Source: Mycogone perniciosa (Eukaryota; Ascomycota; Sordariomycetes; Hypocreales; Hypocreaceae). Taken from it: a DNA stretch of 64,000 nt. The stretch lies in assembly GCA_025331125.1 (NCBI GenBank), contig JAOALB010000148.1, forward strand, positions 1-64,000, written 5' to 3'. The notes under the pieces are model-generated. The model saw nothing but the letters and a program-made list of their open reading frames with translations, did not search any database and was not told where the DNA came from. This document shows positions 21,314 to 32,155 of the stretch, one piece after another (position 1 is the first letter of the stretch; the number at the start of each line of letters is the position of its first letter). The position numbers were made by a program, and so were the translations under genes.

Positions 21314-23074
21314 ATGGCTGAGCCGCAGCGCAAGATGCTCAAGTCAACGTACAGACCATCTCCCGCGGCTGCTGCGGCTGCTGCTGCATTGGCTCCTCTG
21401 CCTTTAGGCTGGACCGAACACAAAGCGCCAACAGGACACTCCTACTATTACAACGCTGAAACCAAAGAATCGACATACAAGCGACCTGGTGTCGAGCTTC
21501 TTCCCCAGCCCGCGCCTCAGCCATCGCCCGCCTACTCTCCATACGCTCACCTGCCGTCTCTCGCCGACCCGAACGTGGCAAATGCCTATCTCGCACAGTT
21601 CAACCAGCAACAGGCCCCGGCGCAAAGGGGCGGTTTCAATGGCCGCGGTCGAGGGGGATTCGAAGGGCGGCCGCGACCGCAACCGGTAGATAAGCCTAGG
21701 AGGAAAGAAGCGATACCAGGCCATGAGCCATGGATATTGGTGTACACAAAGTACTCTCGGCGCTTTGTCTACAACCCAGAGAAGAATACTAGCTACTGGC
21801 GCATACCTGAGAAGCTCATGCCAGCCATTTTGGAGATGGACAAGAAGCGGATACAAGGCAAGGCTGTGGATGAGAAAGAGACAGACTCTGCTGAGAAGCA
21901 AACGGAGGTGCCTGCGAAGCTGCCCGCCAAGGAGCCCGCCAAGGAGCCCGCTGGTGACGAGCCCTACGATAGCTCCGAGTATGAAGAAGTTGAAGTCACC
22001 GATGACGAGGGCGAGGGTGACGATGCAGATTCAGACCACCCCTCAAAGCGACAGCGGACCGAGACAGACTCCGCGCAAGACGAAGGGCCCATCGAATTTA
22101 CCGAAGCTGATATTGCTCTGCAACTGCAGGCTATGGGCGAGGAATACGGTCTTGAGCCCGGCGACTACGACGATGGTAATATGGACAATTGGCCTGAAGG
22201 GACAGAAGGGCTAGGGCTTTCCAATGACGATGCCAAATTCCTCTTCAAAGATATGCTCATCGACTTAAACATCAGCCCTTACAGTCCCTGGGACACGCTC
22301 TTGGAAGAAGGCAGAATAATCGATGATCTACGCTACACGGCATTAAGCACGACTAAGGCGCGGAAGGATTGCTACGACGAGTGGTCACGGGAGAGGATTG
22401 CAGAATTAAAGGAGCAAAAGGCGAAGCAGGAGAAGAAGGACCCCAAAATCGCCTACATGGCCTTTCTCCAAGAAAAAGCCACGCCGAAACTCTACTGGCC
22501 GGAGTTTAGGAGAAAGTACAAGAAAGAAGACCCCATGAAGGATCTAAATCTATCCGACAAGGATAGGGAGAAGGCATATCGCGAGCACGTCAACCGCCTG
22601 AGGCTGCCGCAATCAACTCGCAAGTCCGATCTCACAGCCCTGCTCAAGGCGCAGCCGGTACACCTGTTGAACAACAAGTCGCTCGCGAACGGGCTACCTG
22701 CGCAGGTTCTCGTTGATATCCGGTACATATCCATCGAGCCAAAGATTCGGGATCCCCTGATTGAGGCCTATGTACAAACTCTGCCTCCGCCACCGGAGGA
22801 CCTGAGTTCTGCGGTGGATGATGAAGAACAAAAGAAGGCACGAGAGGCACGGGAGAGGCGGGAGAAGGCTCTAGAAGAGAGAAATTGGATGGTTGAAGAA
22901 CAGCGGCGCAAGAGGGAACGTGATATTGCCGTAAGCAAGGCCAGGTTACGGCATGAGGAGAGAGAGTTGGAGGTGGCGATGAGAATAGGCAAGCAAGGTT
23001 TGCAAAGCCAGTTGGCGAGCATGCAGCAGAACGGAGAGAGCGAGCCAACATCAAGGGTTGAAAGTGATAGTTGA
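21314..23074 (+). CDS. WW/FF-domain protein, TCERG1-like
   Basis: A single-exon gene of 586 residues starting at the ATG at 21314, which fits the family N-terminus better than upstream in-frame codons. After a poly-Ala stretch, a WW domain lies at about residues 28-58 (LPLGWTEHKAPTGHSYYYN); its second signature Trp is replaced by Tyr (STYKRP). A second WW-like segment follows (HEPWILVYTKYSRRFVYN, ending YWRIP) around residues 135-180. Then come an acidic disordered linker and two to three FF-domain-like helical segments (about 330-490, e.g. KFLFKDMLIDLNISPYSPWD). A basic coiled coil closes the protein. The order matches TCERG1/CA150 and the S. pombe protein Dre4, which couple RNA polymerase II and splicing. 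An RGG-like patch (residues 111-126) may bind RNA. Confidence 0.85.
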   Translation: MAEPQRKMLKSTYRPSPAAAAAAAALAPLPLGWTEHKAPTGHSYYYNAETKESTYKRPGVELLPQPAPQPSPAYSPYAHLPSLADPNVANAYLAQFNQQQAPAQRGGFNGRGRGGFEGRPRPQPVDKPRRKEAIPGHEPWILVYTKYSRRFVYNPEKNTSYWRIPEKLMPAILEMDKKRIQGKAVDEKETDSAEKQTEVPAKLPAKEPAKEPAGDEPYDSSEYEEVEVTDDEGEGDDADSDHPSKRQRTETDSAQDEGPIEFTEADIALQLQAMGEEYGLEPGDYDDGNMDNWPEGTEGLGLSNDDAKFLFKDMLIDLNISPYSPWDTLLEEGRIIDDLRYTALSTTKARKDCYDEWSRERIAELKEQKAKQEKKDPKIAYMAFLQEKATPKLYWPEFRRKYKKEDPMKDLNLSDKDREKAYREHVNRLRLPQSTRKSDLTALLKAQPVHLLNNKSLANGLPAQVLVDIRYISIEPKIRDPLIEAYVQTLPPPPEDLSSAVDDEEQKKAREARERREKALEERNWMVEEQRRKRERDIAVSKARLRHEERELEVAMRIGKQGLQSQLASMQQNGESEPTSRVESDS

Positions 23075-23122
23075 TCGAGCGGTTATAGTTTAATAGGGGT
23101 GGTAAATGGGACGGCGGTTCAT

Positions 23123-24731
23123 TCAGAGGTCTTCAAAGAAACGATCTGCTGTCTTCTTGACATCTTCTGCCCACCGGGCAATACCATCCGACTCTTCAAC
23201 GCCGTCTTCAGTGACATAGTGATCAACCAACTCCGAAGTCACCCACTCAAAGTACACGTTCTTCACCTCCACACCAGACAAAGCGGATGTACTACTCGAC
23301 CCAGACACAGCACCCCAGCTCCGGACGACTTCCTGGGGGTCATTCTCCTCATGTCCCGGGGGGTCAAATGGTAAAACCTTCTCCTTCTCTGACAGAACGA
23401 CGACTTTCGCCTTTGGCGAGACATGCTTAGCGGAGAGGACGGCGGGTAGCGATCCTGTCTTGTTGCTCACATTGCCACTCTTATCGATGAGGTCTGCGCC
23501 AATGAGGACAATATCTGCGTCTTTGGCGGCCATGGCTGCGCTGGCATCTGTGTAGAGAGAGACGGTGCTCGTCAGCGCTTTTTCCTTGATGAGTGAAGCT
23601 ATTGCGTAGGCTGTTTTGACGCCTTCGAAGAGGGGCCGAGATTCAAGGACGCGCATATCAAGTCGAGGTACATTCTGATGGTTCTGTTCCTGTCCCTTCT
23701 CAGAAGGGCTGAGTGCGTGAATAATACATGAGCTGATTGTTGAGCTGGAGGAAAGGGTGAGGATTTTGACTGTATCCGAGGCGGAAAAGTGCTGCTCAAG
23801 GAACGAGACGAAAGCGTCTCCGATCCTATTCCCCGACTGCTCTCTCCTCTGGCCGAACTCCTTAATTGCGCCGACTACATCGTCCACAAAGCTCGCCGGA
23901 AGAGAACCGTTCTGGGGGAGCTTCTCCTCAATAATGGCCAGGCTTGACAGCACAACGCTCAAGATCGGCGCACCCATACTCTCCCTCCCATTCTTCCACA
24001 AGTGCCATCCCGCCAGTCTCACATTCCTCCACCAGACGTCCCTCTCGCTGGCTTCAATCCTCGAAACGACATCAGCGAATATCCCGAGCGCCTTGGTGGC
24101 CAACTGTCTCACACCGCTCTCGTGATCTTCCTGCAACGCCCTCAACCCTTCACTCAGCACCTTGGCCGCTTGCTTGCCCAAGTCAATGTCAAACCACACC
24201 CTACGCAGACTCTCCCGCAATCGGGGCACCCCCTGGAACGACTCGTCTTCAGCTACGATGTCCGGATCGAACCATTCATACCCTACATGCTCCCAGTCGA
24301 GTCTGATGCCTGTCTCGCCGAGGCCGCCCTCGTTAGTGGATTTGAGGATGAAAGCAAATGGATTGATGGTCCACTCGCGCCCGATGTCGCTATCGACGAA
24401 AGAATAGGGCTTGCCCTGGCGGAAGATGCGTAGTGACGTATGTGTAAGGGTAGTTTCTTCCTGGAGTTCTCGCCATGCGGTGGCAAGGGGACTGGCGTCG
24501 TCGGGTTCAACGCTGCCTGCAACAGGTCCATATTTGTGTCTATTCACTCCATGAAATTATTTATTATTTATTCATTTTACAAAGAGATACAAGATATTGG
24601 CCCACGTACCGATATGTGCTCACTTTGCGGCTCCGACGGAAGAGCGCGACCTTGGGTTTCTGCGCTAGATCATCGTCTGGAAACTTGAAGATGAAACTGC
24701 CTGCAACAGTGCATTTTGTGAGGTCGGACAT
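23123..24731 (-). CDS. Nudix domain fused to an eIF2B-like (IF-2B) domain
   Basis: Two exons, 24731-24610 and 24539-23123, give 512 residues; the intron has donor GTACGT and acceptor AATAG, and the join reads STYRHKYGPVAGS. Residues 1-150 form a Nudix hydrolase fold. The second half of the Nudix box is intact (RELQEET), but the first half is atypical, with no Glu seven residues before the Arg. Residues about 180-500 resemble the eIF2B alpha/beta/delta family: they contain RPLFEGVKTA, SLYTDASAAMAAKDADIVLIGADLI, GNVSNKTGS and a C-terminal SELVDHYVTEDG. That family includes eIF2B subunits, ribose-1,5-bisphosphate isomerases and methylthioribose-1-phosphate isomerase; which activity applies is not clear. 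A sugar-phosphate or nucleotide-metabolite enzyme is as likely as a translation factor. Its stop lies only 48 bp from that of the convergent WW/FF gene. Confidence 0.87.
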
Positions 24732-25560
24732 AGTGGCGAAGAAGACTCGACTGCCGCAGCGCGGGTAATGAAGGGAGGAGGTTGACCATATTGGTCGCGA
24801 ACTGGTTGCTGTCGTTGATAGTAAGAAGCGCATGACATCACTCTGAGATCTATTAACATGGAACTCAATGAGAATGTGATGGTGAGGTGTTGGTGTGGGT
24901 GTAAGTGAGTTTGGGTAGTCCGAGGTTTGACCGCCTACCCTATGAGATAATCATTATATATGTGACAAATTAACCACGAGCCGCGATATCGCTGTGGGAT
25001 ATGATAGGAATATTTAAAGAATTGTATTAACATGTACTTCATTTGAGATTCGCAAGCTAGAATAATGCGACAATAATCTTTTATGTGGTTTAGATGACTT
25101 GATATGCGGTTATAAACGGCGATAGAGGAGCACTATTTATAACATAGATGATTCTTTGTATTGTGTTTTAGGACTAAGCAGAAAAATTATGGACTTGGAT
25201 TTTCTCTCAGCCATCTCGTATATAGTATTTTTTCTTAAAAAAAAGTTCAACTGCTTTAATACGATAAAGCGGGCAAGCGTGGCCGATATATTTTCCTGGC
25301 TCGTTAACAGGCACCATCTCTATCTCAATGCATTGCAATCCAATAGTCAACTATCCCAGAGGACTTTTTAAAACTCCCGCTGAAAGACGGACGGACTGCT
25401 TTTAATTCAAATTGCCAAGCTATTGTTCTCTACCATTCACAAGGATTTTCCTATAAGTAAAGTAACTTGCACTCAGACTTGCAGTTGAGGAGAAGGTCAC
25501 CAAGGGACGACGGCTGAGTTGTAACTGCTTAACATGCAATTGAAAATACTCGTCCAGATC
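24732..25560. other. AT-rich intergenic region
   Basis: 829 bp upstream of the Nudix/eIF2B gene and downstream of the Zn2Cys6 gene. From about 24940 it is markedly AT-rich with many stop codons in all frames. No gene, tRNA or terminal repeat is seen. Confidence 0.55.
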
Positions 25561-27841
25561 TCATGGAACAGTCCCATTAAACATGTTGGCGTTATACCGC
25601 GGCCACTCATCATCTACCCAAGCGACTAGCTCATCATACAACGCATGATCTTCTCCAATCTGCATCCGCGGCAATGTATACTCCGGTGTCATCACCATCA
25701 TCGGTGCTGTCATCTGCGGCTCAGCCAGTCGTGTAGCACCGAAATCGTGATTCGGCGGTGCCGTCAACCTGCGCACAAGGACCCACAGGTGGTGAAGCGT
25801 GTTCAGGGAGGTTTTACCAATATAGGCGAGATTCTCCTCTTCCTTCTCAATGCCGAACGAGATGTCCTGATTTCTTGCCTCCAACTCCTCCGCCGAGACT
25901 TCTTCATCGGAAATGAGGTCCTCCAGAATGAGGCAAACGGTTGCGTTGAAGATGAAATGCTGCTCGGCATGCAGCGGGGCGGTTCGACTGATATTAGCGG
26001 TAGCCATGTGCCGACCCAGACGAATGTTGCGCCGTGCCGCAGCGATGCAGAGTTTGAGATGTTCGGATTGGGCATTTGTATCAACAGACCGCACCATGAG
26101 GCGCCGGGCCACCGATTTCTTCACAGCGGCAAGGAACATGGGCCGTATGGCGAGGACAAGCAGCATATTGTATCTCATGTGGAGCAAGCAGCAGGCAGGA
26201 TCGTTGCTTAGCCCGTCGGGGGACAGCTGAAGACGAGGCGGTAGTGTTGACTGCCATTGCTGCAGCATCCAAATAGCCTTGTCAGGCTGCCTGAATGCTT
26301 CTCCTCTTGCTGACTCCCAAGGCGCAACACGGTATGTGTTGCAGACTACATAGCCAGAGATGCGTGAGAGTTCAACGTTGGCCCTTAGTCCAGCAGCAGG
26401 TGGCATTGACCTAGGAGATGACAGTTAGGCTCCAGAAACATAAAGTGAAGAAAAGAATGATGATGATGATGATGATGATGATGGATGAAATAAACTTACG
26501 GAGCATCAGCTGGAAGCTGTATCCTGATGGCATCATCCATGATAATGTGTGGGCGCCCCATCAGACAGCTCAACCAACGATCCATGATGTACGCTGTCCA
26601 AAACACCCTCTTGCCCCTTTCGTCAACTAAACCCCTATGCACGCCGAGCATGATGCAAATATGCATGGCAGCAGCCACGTGCATATACGCAGCGTCTCGT
26701 CTGTTCATCTCAATTAAATAATAGGCCATGAGACACAGGGTAGCTACGTCACTGATGGTACAGCAACGGGTGATGTCCAGGGGATTCCCAACGAGCGTCG
26801 CGGCACGGGAAAAGTACGACTCGCTGAGCGTTGGTGTCGCCGCAATACCCTGCATCTCGTGGGATGTAGAGTTGGCCTGTGTGATGACGGCAAGTGCAGC
26901 ATGGAAGAATGCCATGGGGCGATAATATTCATGCAGCTCCGAGTCTGAGGCATTGGGTGGTGGTGATACTATGTGGGCGGGAGCTGTGTTAAACTCTCCC
27001 CACCAGTATATACCACCGCTGGGCCATTCGCCGTTGCCGTCCTGAATCAGATGCCTAAGCTTCGCAAGCATGCCCCCCAAGACGTCGCCTATGGGAAGGG
27101 AGATTGGCTCTGTGTCTCGTTCAATCAATGGACGAGAGTCGTCGGTATAGTACCGCCCCAAGTCCGACAAGAATGCGGTCCCATCACGATCCTGGGACAA
27201 TTGCGGTTCCACACGTGCCAGGGGCAACACCGCACCAAGGAGTTCTTTTAGGTGGTCCAGGAACGTTGCTCCACTCGTTTCGCCCAGGAAGCGTGCCGTC
27301 CCTTCGGGGTCTTGAAGGAGACGGCCCGCTGTCTGCTCATTATCCGGCTCCGGCTTGACAGTAGGTGCGCCGGGGAGTTGGATTTGCTCAGAAGGAAATG
27401 ATGGACCTGCAGAGAATGGGCTTGGTGAGGGCGAGGAGCCGTCAGGGGTAGCCGAAATATGATTGATCAGCTCCTGGCGCCGGGCCGGGTCAGGTATGGC
27501 CTCCTGAAGCGCCTTCTCATAGATGACGAGTGTTTTCTTAAGGTCTTCCAGTTCAGTACGTGTAAGGCTGACCTTTTCGACAGGGACTGGGTAGACACAT
27601 TCCCGGCTGGATGCTGAGCATTGTCCGCAAGGATTTCCACCTGAACATTTGACACGGCGCACATTGCAACTATTACATCTGATGGCAGAAGAGTCAGAAA
27701 CGGATGGAGAGGGTGAGACACGAGTAGTACTCACGCTGTGGCAACTCGTTTGCGCTGCTCAGGAGCTACCTTGTGACGGCGAGGATTGACGGGCAACCGC
27801 TGTGTGGCCGACGATCGTTTGTCGGCATGGTCCAGCTGCAT
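25561..27841 (-). CDS. Zn2Cys6 fungal transcription factor
   Basis: Three exons, 27841-27735, 27678-26500 and 26410-25561, give 711 residues. The short first exon supplies MQLDHADKRSS and PEQRKRVATA; its splice completes the binuclear zinc cluster C-x2-C-x6-C-x5-C-x2-C-x6-C (CNSCNVRRVKCSGGNPCGQC and onward, about residues 37-63), preceded by basic residues. A coiled-coil-like linker follows (SLTRTELEDLKKTL). Residues about 190-500 look like the fungal-specific regulatory domain, including RRDAAYMHVAAAMHICIMLG, a typical R-x-A-(W/Y)-x-x-x-G-x-A-x-R-like region, and FWTAYIMDRWLSCLMGRPHI. No known orthologue is recognised. It lies 2.6 kb downstream of sidA and points the same way, so a role in the siderophore locus is possible but unproven. 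Intron 2 carries an ATG microsatellite (26461-26483). Confidence 0.88.
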
Positions 27842-30398
27842 GGTTCAGACTTTCCAAGCTGGACTTTGTACTTCGTAGAAGTAGTATCCCAATGCGTGTA
27901 GCTGCAGGGGTAACTGCAGAGAGACTATTCGTATACAATAAAGAGAGGTAAGAGGCCTGGCTCGACTTCGGCTTCGACTTCGGCTTCGACTTCGGCTTCT
28001 CAGGCACGACGACTTTTAGACAAGACCGCTCTGGGTTATCCAGTCAAGGAGAGACGGAGCAGCAGAATGAGGCCATACCCGTTATCATGTATCTATTATG
28101 TATGTGTCTTGAGAAACAGGCCTGCGGAGCCCTCGCGCAGGCGAATAATGCAAATGCAAGCAGTCGTAGTCGAAGTCGTAAGTCTGAGACTCGGAGTGAT
28201 GGCAGATGCCGCTACCGCCCATTACGTCGAGCGATGAGTCCTCGTCTCATCGTATTAGCGCGTGATCGCGTACGCCAAACGGGCGAGTGTTACGAGTACG
28301 AAGACACTTCGCAAGGCTGTCTGGGGATTTGACGATGATAGTACGGAGTACGGAGTAGTGGTAGATAGGAATGCGGGGAGGCTAGAGAAAGATGGGGGAT
28401 GAGATGAGGTGGGCGAGAGCGCGCCATTGCGGAACAATCTTCCGGGCCCTGTTTGTGATTCGCTCGTTGGTTAGTTGTCTATGCGGCGAGTTGCTGGATT
28501 TGCATCCCAGCCAAGCATGTTGGATTGGAAGTGATTAATGGAAAAGGTGCAAACAACAGATAGGTACAGTATAAATCAATCTCTATTTCTTTTTTTTCAA
28601 TTACTGTTTTTTTTTCTCGTGATGCCCTCAGAATCAACAAGCATTCACTTGCCTGTACTCCGTTCGCACCGCTCATCCGAAAGGTTATAGAAGATTATTA
28701 GCGGAAATCGATAGCGCCGATAGGCGTTCTTTTCCCCATCTCTAGCGCTCCAATACAGCGCGCGCCCACTGTCCCGTCCACTGTCCCGTCCACTGTCTTC
28801 GGAGCATTACCGACCGGGTAGTACTGGTTAGTGGCTGATCGCTAGCCCTACCTAGTCCTGGCTTAGCGGGCCCTTTGTCCGCGCTATGGGCGCGAGTGTG
28901 ACGCATTTCTCGTGCAGAGAAGTGCGTGAGCACTTTGTTGTCCGTCTATGAAGTACGCAATGTCATGTCGTGTCCTAAGAATGATTTTTTTTTAGGAATG
29001 CAAGCCGCCTAATAGAGTCACCAACTTATCAGCAAGCCTCCCGATTGGGACCTTGTGCATGACTCAGGCCACGCTGTTAGTCACAACGTACGCCAGGAAC
29101 GGCTTACACATACTATTACGACTCCGCAAGTTAATATATTTGATGAATCCTTCGGTAGTAGTCATATTAAGGAAACAAACAAGATAAGTCTTGATTTCGT
29201 TTCTTTGTCTTTTCCACCAATCGGATCCACAAGGCCAAAATTGTTTCCTGACCATGTCGATTGTTAACCACATACGTCTATTGCATTCGTGTCACTCTGC
29301 AGTCAGACATCCACCGTCTTGCGTGTCCATCATCTATCGAATTCCATCTTCGTGCAAAGCCTCTCCGACCTCGGCACTACACCACTTCATGTCGGGAAAG
29401 CTCGCCGACCATTGAGTTGCACTGCATGGTAAAATTGTGTTATCCTACGCCAAGCTCGCCGAGAGACGACATGTTCTCTATCGGTAGGCAGTTACTCCGT
29501 ACTCTGTACTTTCATGTGATGGCGTTCAGTTCAGCAGCCGTTTGTCTCCGCTATCCTCCTACTCGGCAATTGCTATGGCTCCGCCGTTATAGCCGTTTTT
29601 CCCGAAGTCTGTCTGGAGCGTCCGAGCCGGACCCGACTAACCATCCATAATGCATAAATACCTAAATACCTACCAAAATTCCCCGTAATTATAGCCAATT
29701 TTGGTTCCCTACGCTCCATCTCTATAGCTTGGTTTGTAATCTCACTAATAATCAGTAACAGCCATCATCAGGGACAGTCTCGGTCAGTGGTGGTAAAAGG
29801 GAGTATTTATGATGCCAAACGAACAATTAAGAAAAAGGAGAGACACTATTAGACATGGCCTGATTTAGCTTTTCTAGAAAGTCCCACTTGCTTTTGGCTC
29901 TTGTACCATGTACTCCGTGCCTTAGGTAGCTTCCACAATAGTATGAGTTTTGCGGTGTAGGGAAAATCCTGTCCAGACTTCTTTCTTCTTTCTTCCTTCA
30001 ACTACAACTCTGCTTCCTCCAAAATTAAACAATTGAGCCGAAACATCTTCCAACTTCGTGCTTACTTTGGGCTCAAAGGCTGATCGATCGATCGTCCTAG
30101 TCCAGCTTCTTTCGTGCCATGGAAGCGTCCTACCCTGCATCGAGCGCAACTCTCAACGATTCGTGAAAGACGTGTCTATTGAGAAATCCCAAAGCTGTTT
30201 GTCGATCTGGTATTTTCAGTACAAAAATTGCAAATGGAATACATGCTATACACTTTTTGATGCTACTAATGACCCTCAAGTTGCCATTGCCGATTCACGC
30301 CCTGGGAAAACAGACCACCAAGGGTCCGTTCAAAATCCATCACCACCCTCCTCACTCCAGGCTTCGGCGTTGCCTTCAAATTTTTTTCTATTTCATGA
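27842..30398. other. intergenic region with tandem repeats, no gene
   Basis: 2.56 kb between the transcription factor start and the sidA stop. It contains three copies of the 12-bp unit GACTTCGGCTTC (about 27963-28000). Exact TACTTCGTA/TACTCCGTA motifs lie at 27869-27877, 28342-28357 (two overlapping) and 29493-29501. A short ACTGTCCCGTCC tandem repeat sits at about 28768-28800. No open frame translates into a recognisable protein. Confidence 0.55.
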
Positions 30399-32155
30399 TT
30401 ACTTGCGAACTCCGAAGATGGAATCGACCATCTCGCCTGACCGGGTGGCCAGGACGGATAGGAGCGTGTCACTTAGCTGCATCATGTTAGCACTGCTCGG
30501 TCTTGACCATTTGATGCTATAATGGCGGATGTCGACTTACCCCGTGTGTTCCCTCGCAGCAACCTTGGAGCCATACCCCGGATCCGTTTGCCACAGATCC
30601 CGGCTTGAATTTGACTTGATAATCGCGACCAACGGCCATCTTGCGCTCTCCTTGGTCCGTCTCGACATTCCACCCTGTAATTCCCTTGGCAAACTCCTGC
30701 ACAAGGGGCGACGCCTTGGGCAACATGTCCCAGGTGTCCCGGAGCATCTCAACATGCGTGTTTCGTTGGTAGCCCGTGGCGGCAATCAGCAGGTCCACCT
30801 CCAGCGTCTCCTCGTTGGCCAGGTCGACGAATCCCTCTAGCTCGCTGTCCCTGATGTGCTGGACTTTGATCTCGAGGGCATCATCTTGAGGCTCGATGCT
30901 GGTGATTTGTCGGCCACTCATGATGCGATGAGGCCACTTCGTCTCATCGGGTCCGAGCTCTCTCTTTTGATCATACATGCGCTCAAACAGCTCCTCGATG
31001 AGCTCCAGCCTCACCACACCATAATTCGTTGCGCGAGCTTCGGTTAACAGGCTGCTACGGTGTTTTGCTGATTTGGGAAAGAGGGTATCAATGTATTCTG
31101 GGTTGAAGACCGAGTTGACACTGCGAGCCAAGGTTAGAAGCATTGTCTCGATACAGCGACAGTCTTGAATCATCAAATCAGAGGGCAACTTACAAGGGAG
31201 AGTCGTCGCTGGGCCTGAGAAACTCCGGGCGCATTATCAGGTAGGTTTGCGAGTTGGGATACAAATTCTGAATGTTGTGGAAGATTTCTGCAGCACTCTG
31301 ACCTGCGCCGACCACAGCCACGCGGCACGGGGCGCTCCTCTTGGGAAGGATCTGCGGGACGGTGTACGCATATTGTGACGAGTGGATAATTCTGGGGCTC
31401 TTGGAGGGAAAGCTCTTGGGGAAGTTGGGCTGCCCACCGGCGGCAATGAGGACGTTGCGGCCCCGGTAAGAGAGAGTCTGACCTGTCTTGGTGTCTCGGG
31501 ACTGAACAGTGAAAGTGCGGACAGCGCTATTGGCCTTTGTTTCCGGAGCGACGGAGACCACTTGTTGATTGTACTGAACAAGGTGGTTGAAAAACGAAGC
31601 GCACCAGCGGAGGTAATCCTCATACTCGACTCGCGCCGGCAGGAAAGTGCTCAGGTTGGTAAAGTCGATCAGCCGGTCATTGCGGTGCAGGTAATTGAGG
31701 AACGTGAACTCGGAGCGGGGATCCCGCAGAGTGGCCAGATCCTTGATGAACGATATCTGCATCTTGGCGCCAGGGAGGAGCATGCCAGCATGCCAGGCGA
31801 AGCGAGTCTGCTTCTCGATGAACAGGACCTTGGGGATTGAGCCATCCGGCAGCAGCTTTTGACCAGAAGCCAAGGCATCGTGGATTGCGACAGCGACAGC
31901 AAGACTGGCGGGGCCGAAGCCAACGCAGATGAGATCGAATTCTGAGTCTGGATCGGCGGGAAGCAGATACGGTGACCTTTGGCTCTGTGACAGAGCCTCT
32001 GACTGATGCCCATTGGCGTATGCCGTTGTGTGATCGCCATTCAACCTCGCCGCGCCGTTCGTGGCACTGGTCGAGTGTGAGGAGGCATCGACGCCGTTGA
32101 CATGGCCGTTCAGGGCACTGACGTCGTCCAGAGTAACCTCACTGTGCGGCGACAT
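30399..32155 (-). CDS. sidA: L-ornithine N5-monooxygenase (siderophore biosynthesis)
   Basis: Three exons, 32155-31194, 31120-30541 and 30476-30399, give 539 residues. Both introns (73 and 64 nt) have GTAAGT donors and GCTAAC or CTAAC branch sites. The last exon restores the family C-terminus LSDTLLSVLATRSGEMVDSI, which an unspliced reading lacks. The enzyme hydroxylates L-ornithine at N5 using FAD, NADPH and O2, the first committed step of hydroxamate siderophore synthesis. Visible motifs: FAD-binding GFGPAS (79-84), substrate/FAD segment WHAGMLLPGAKMQISFIKDL, NADPH-binding VGAGQSAAEI (about 280-290), and AATGYQRN near the C-terminus. A Ser/Asn-rich N-terminal extension of about 60 residues is usual for fungal members. 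It is divergent from the NRPS across a 3-kb region with iron-GATA sites, so co-repression by iron is expected. Confidence 0.95.
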
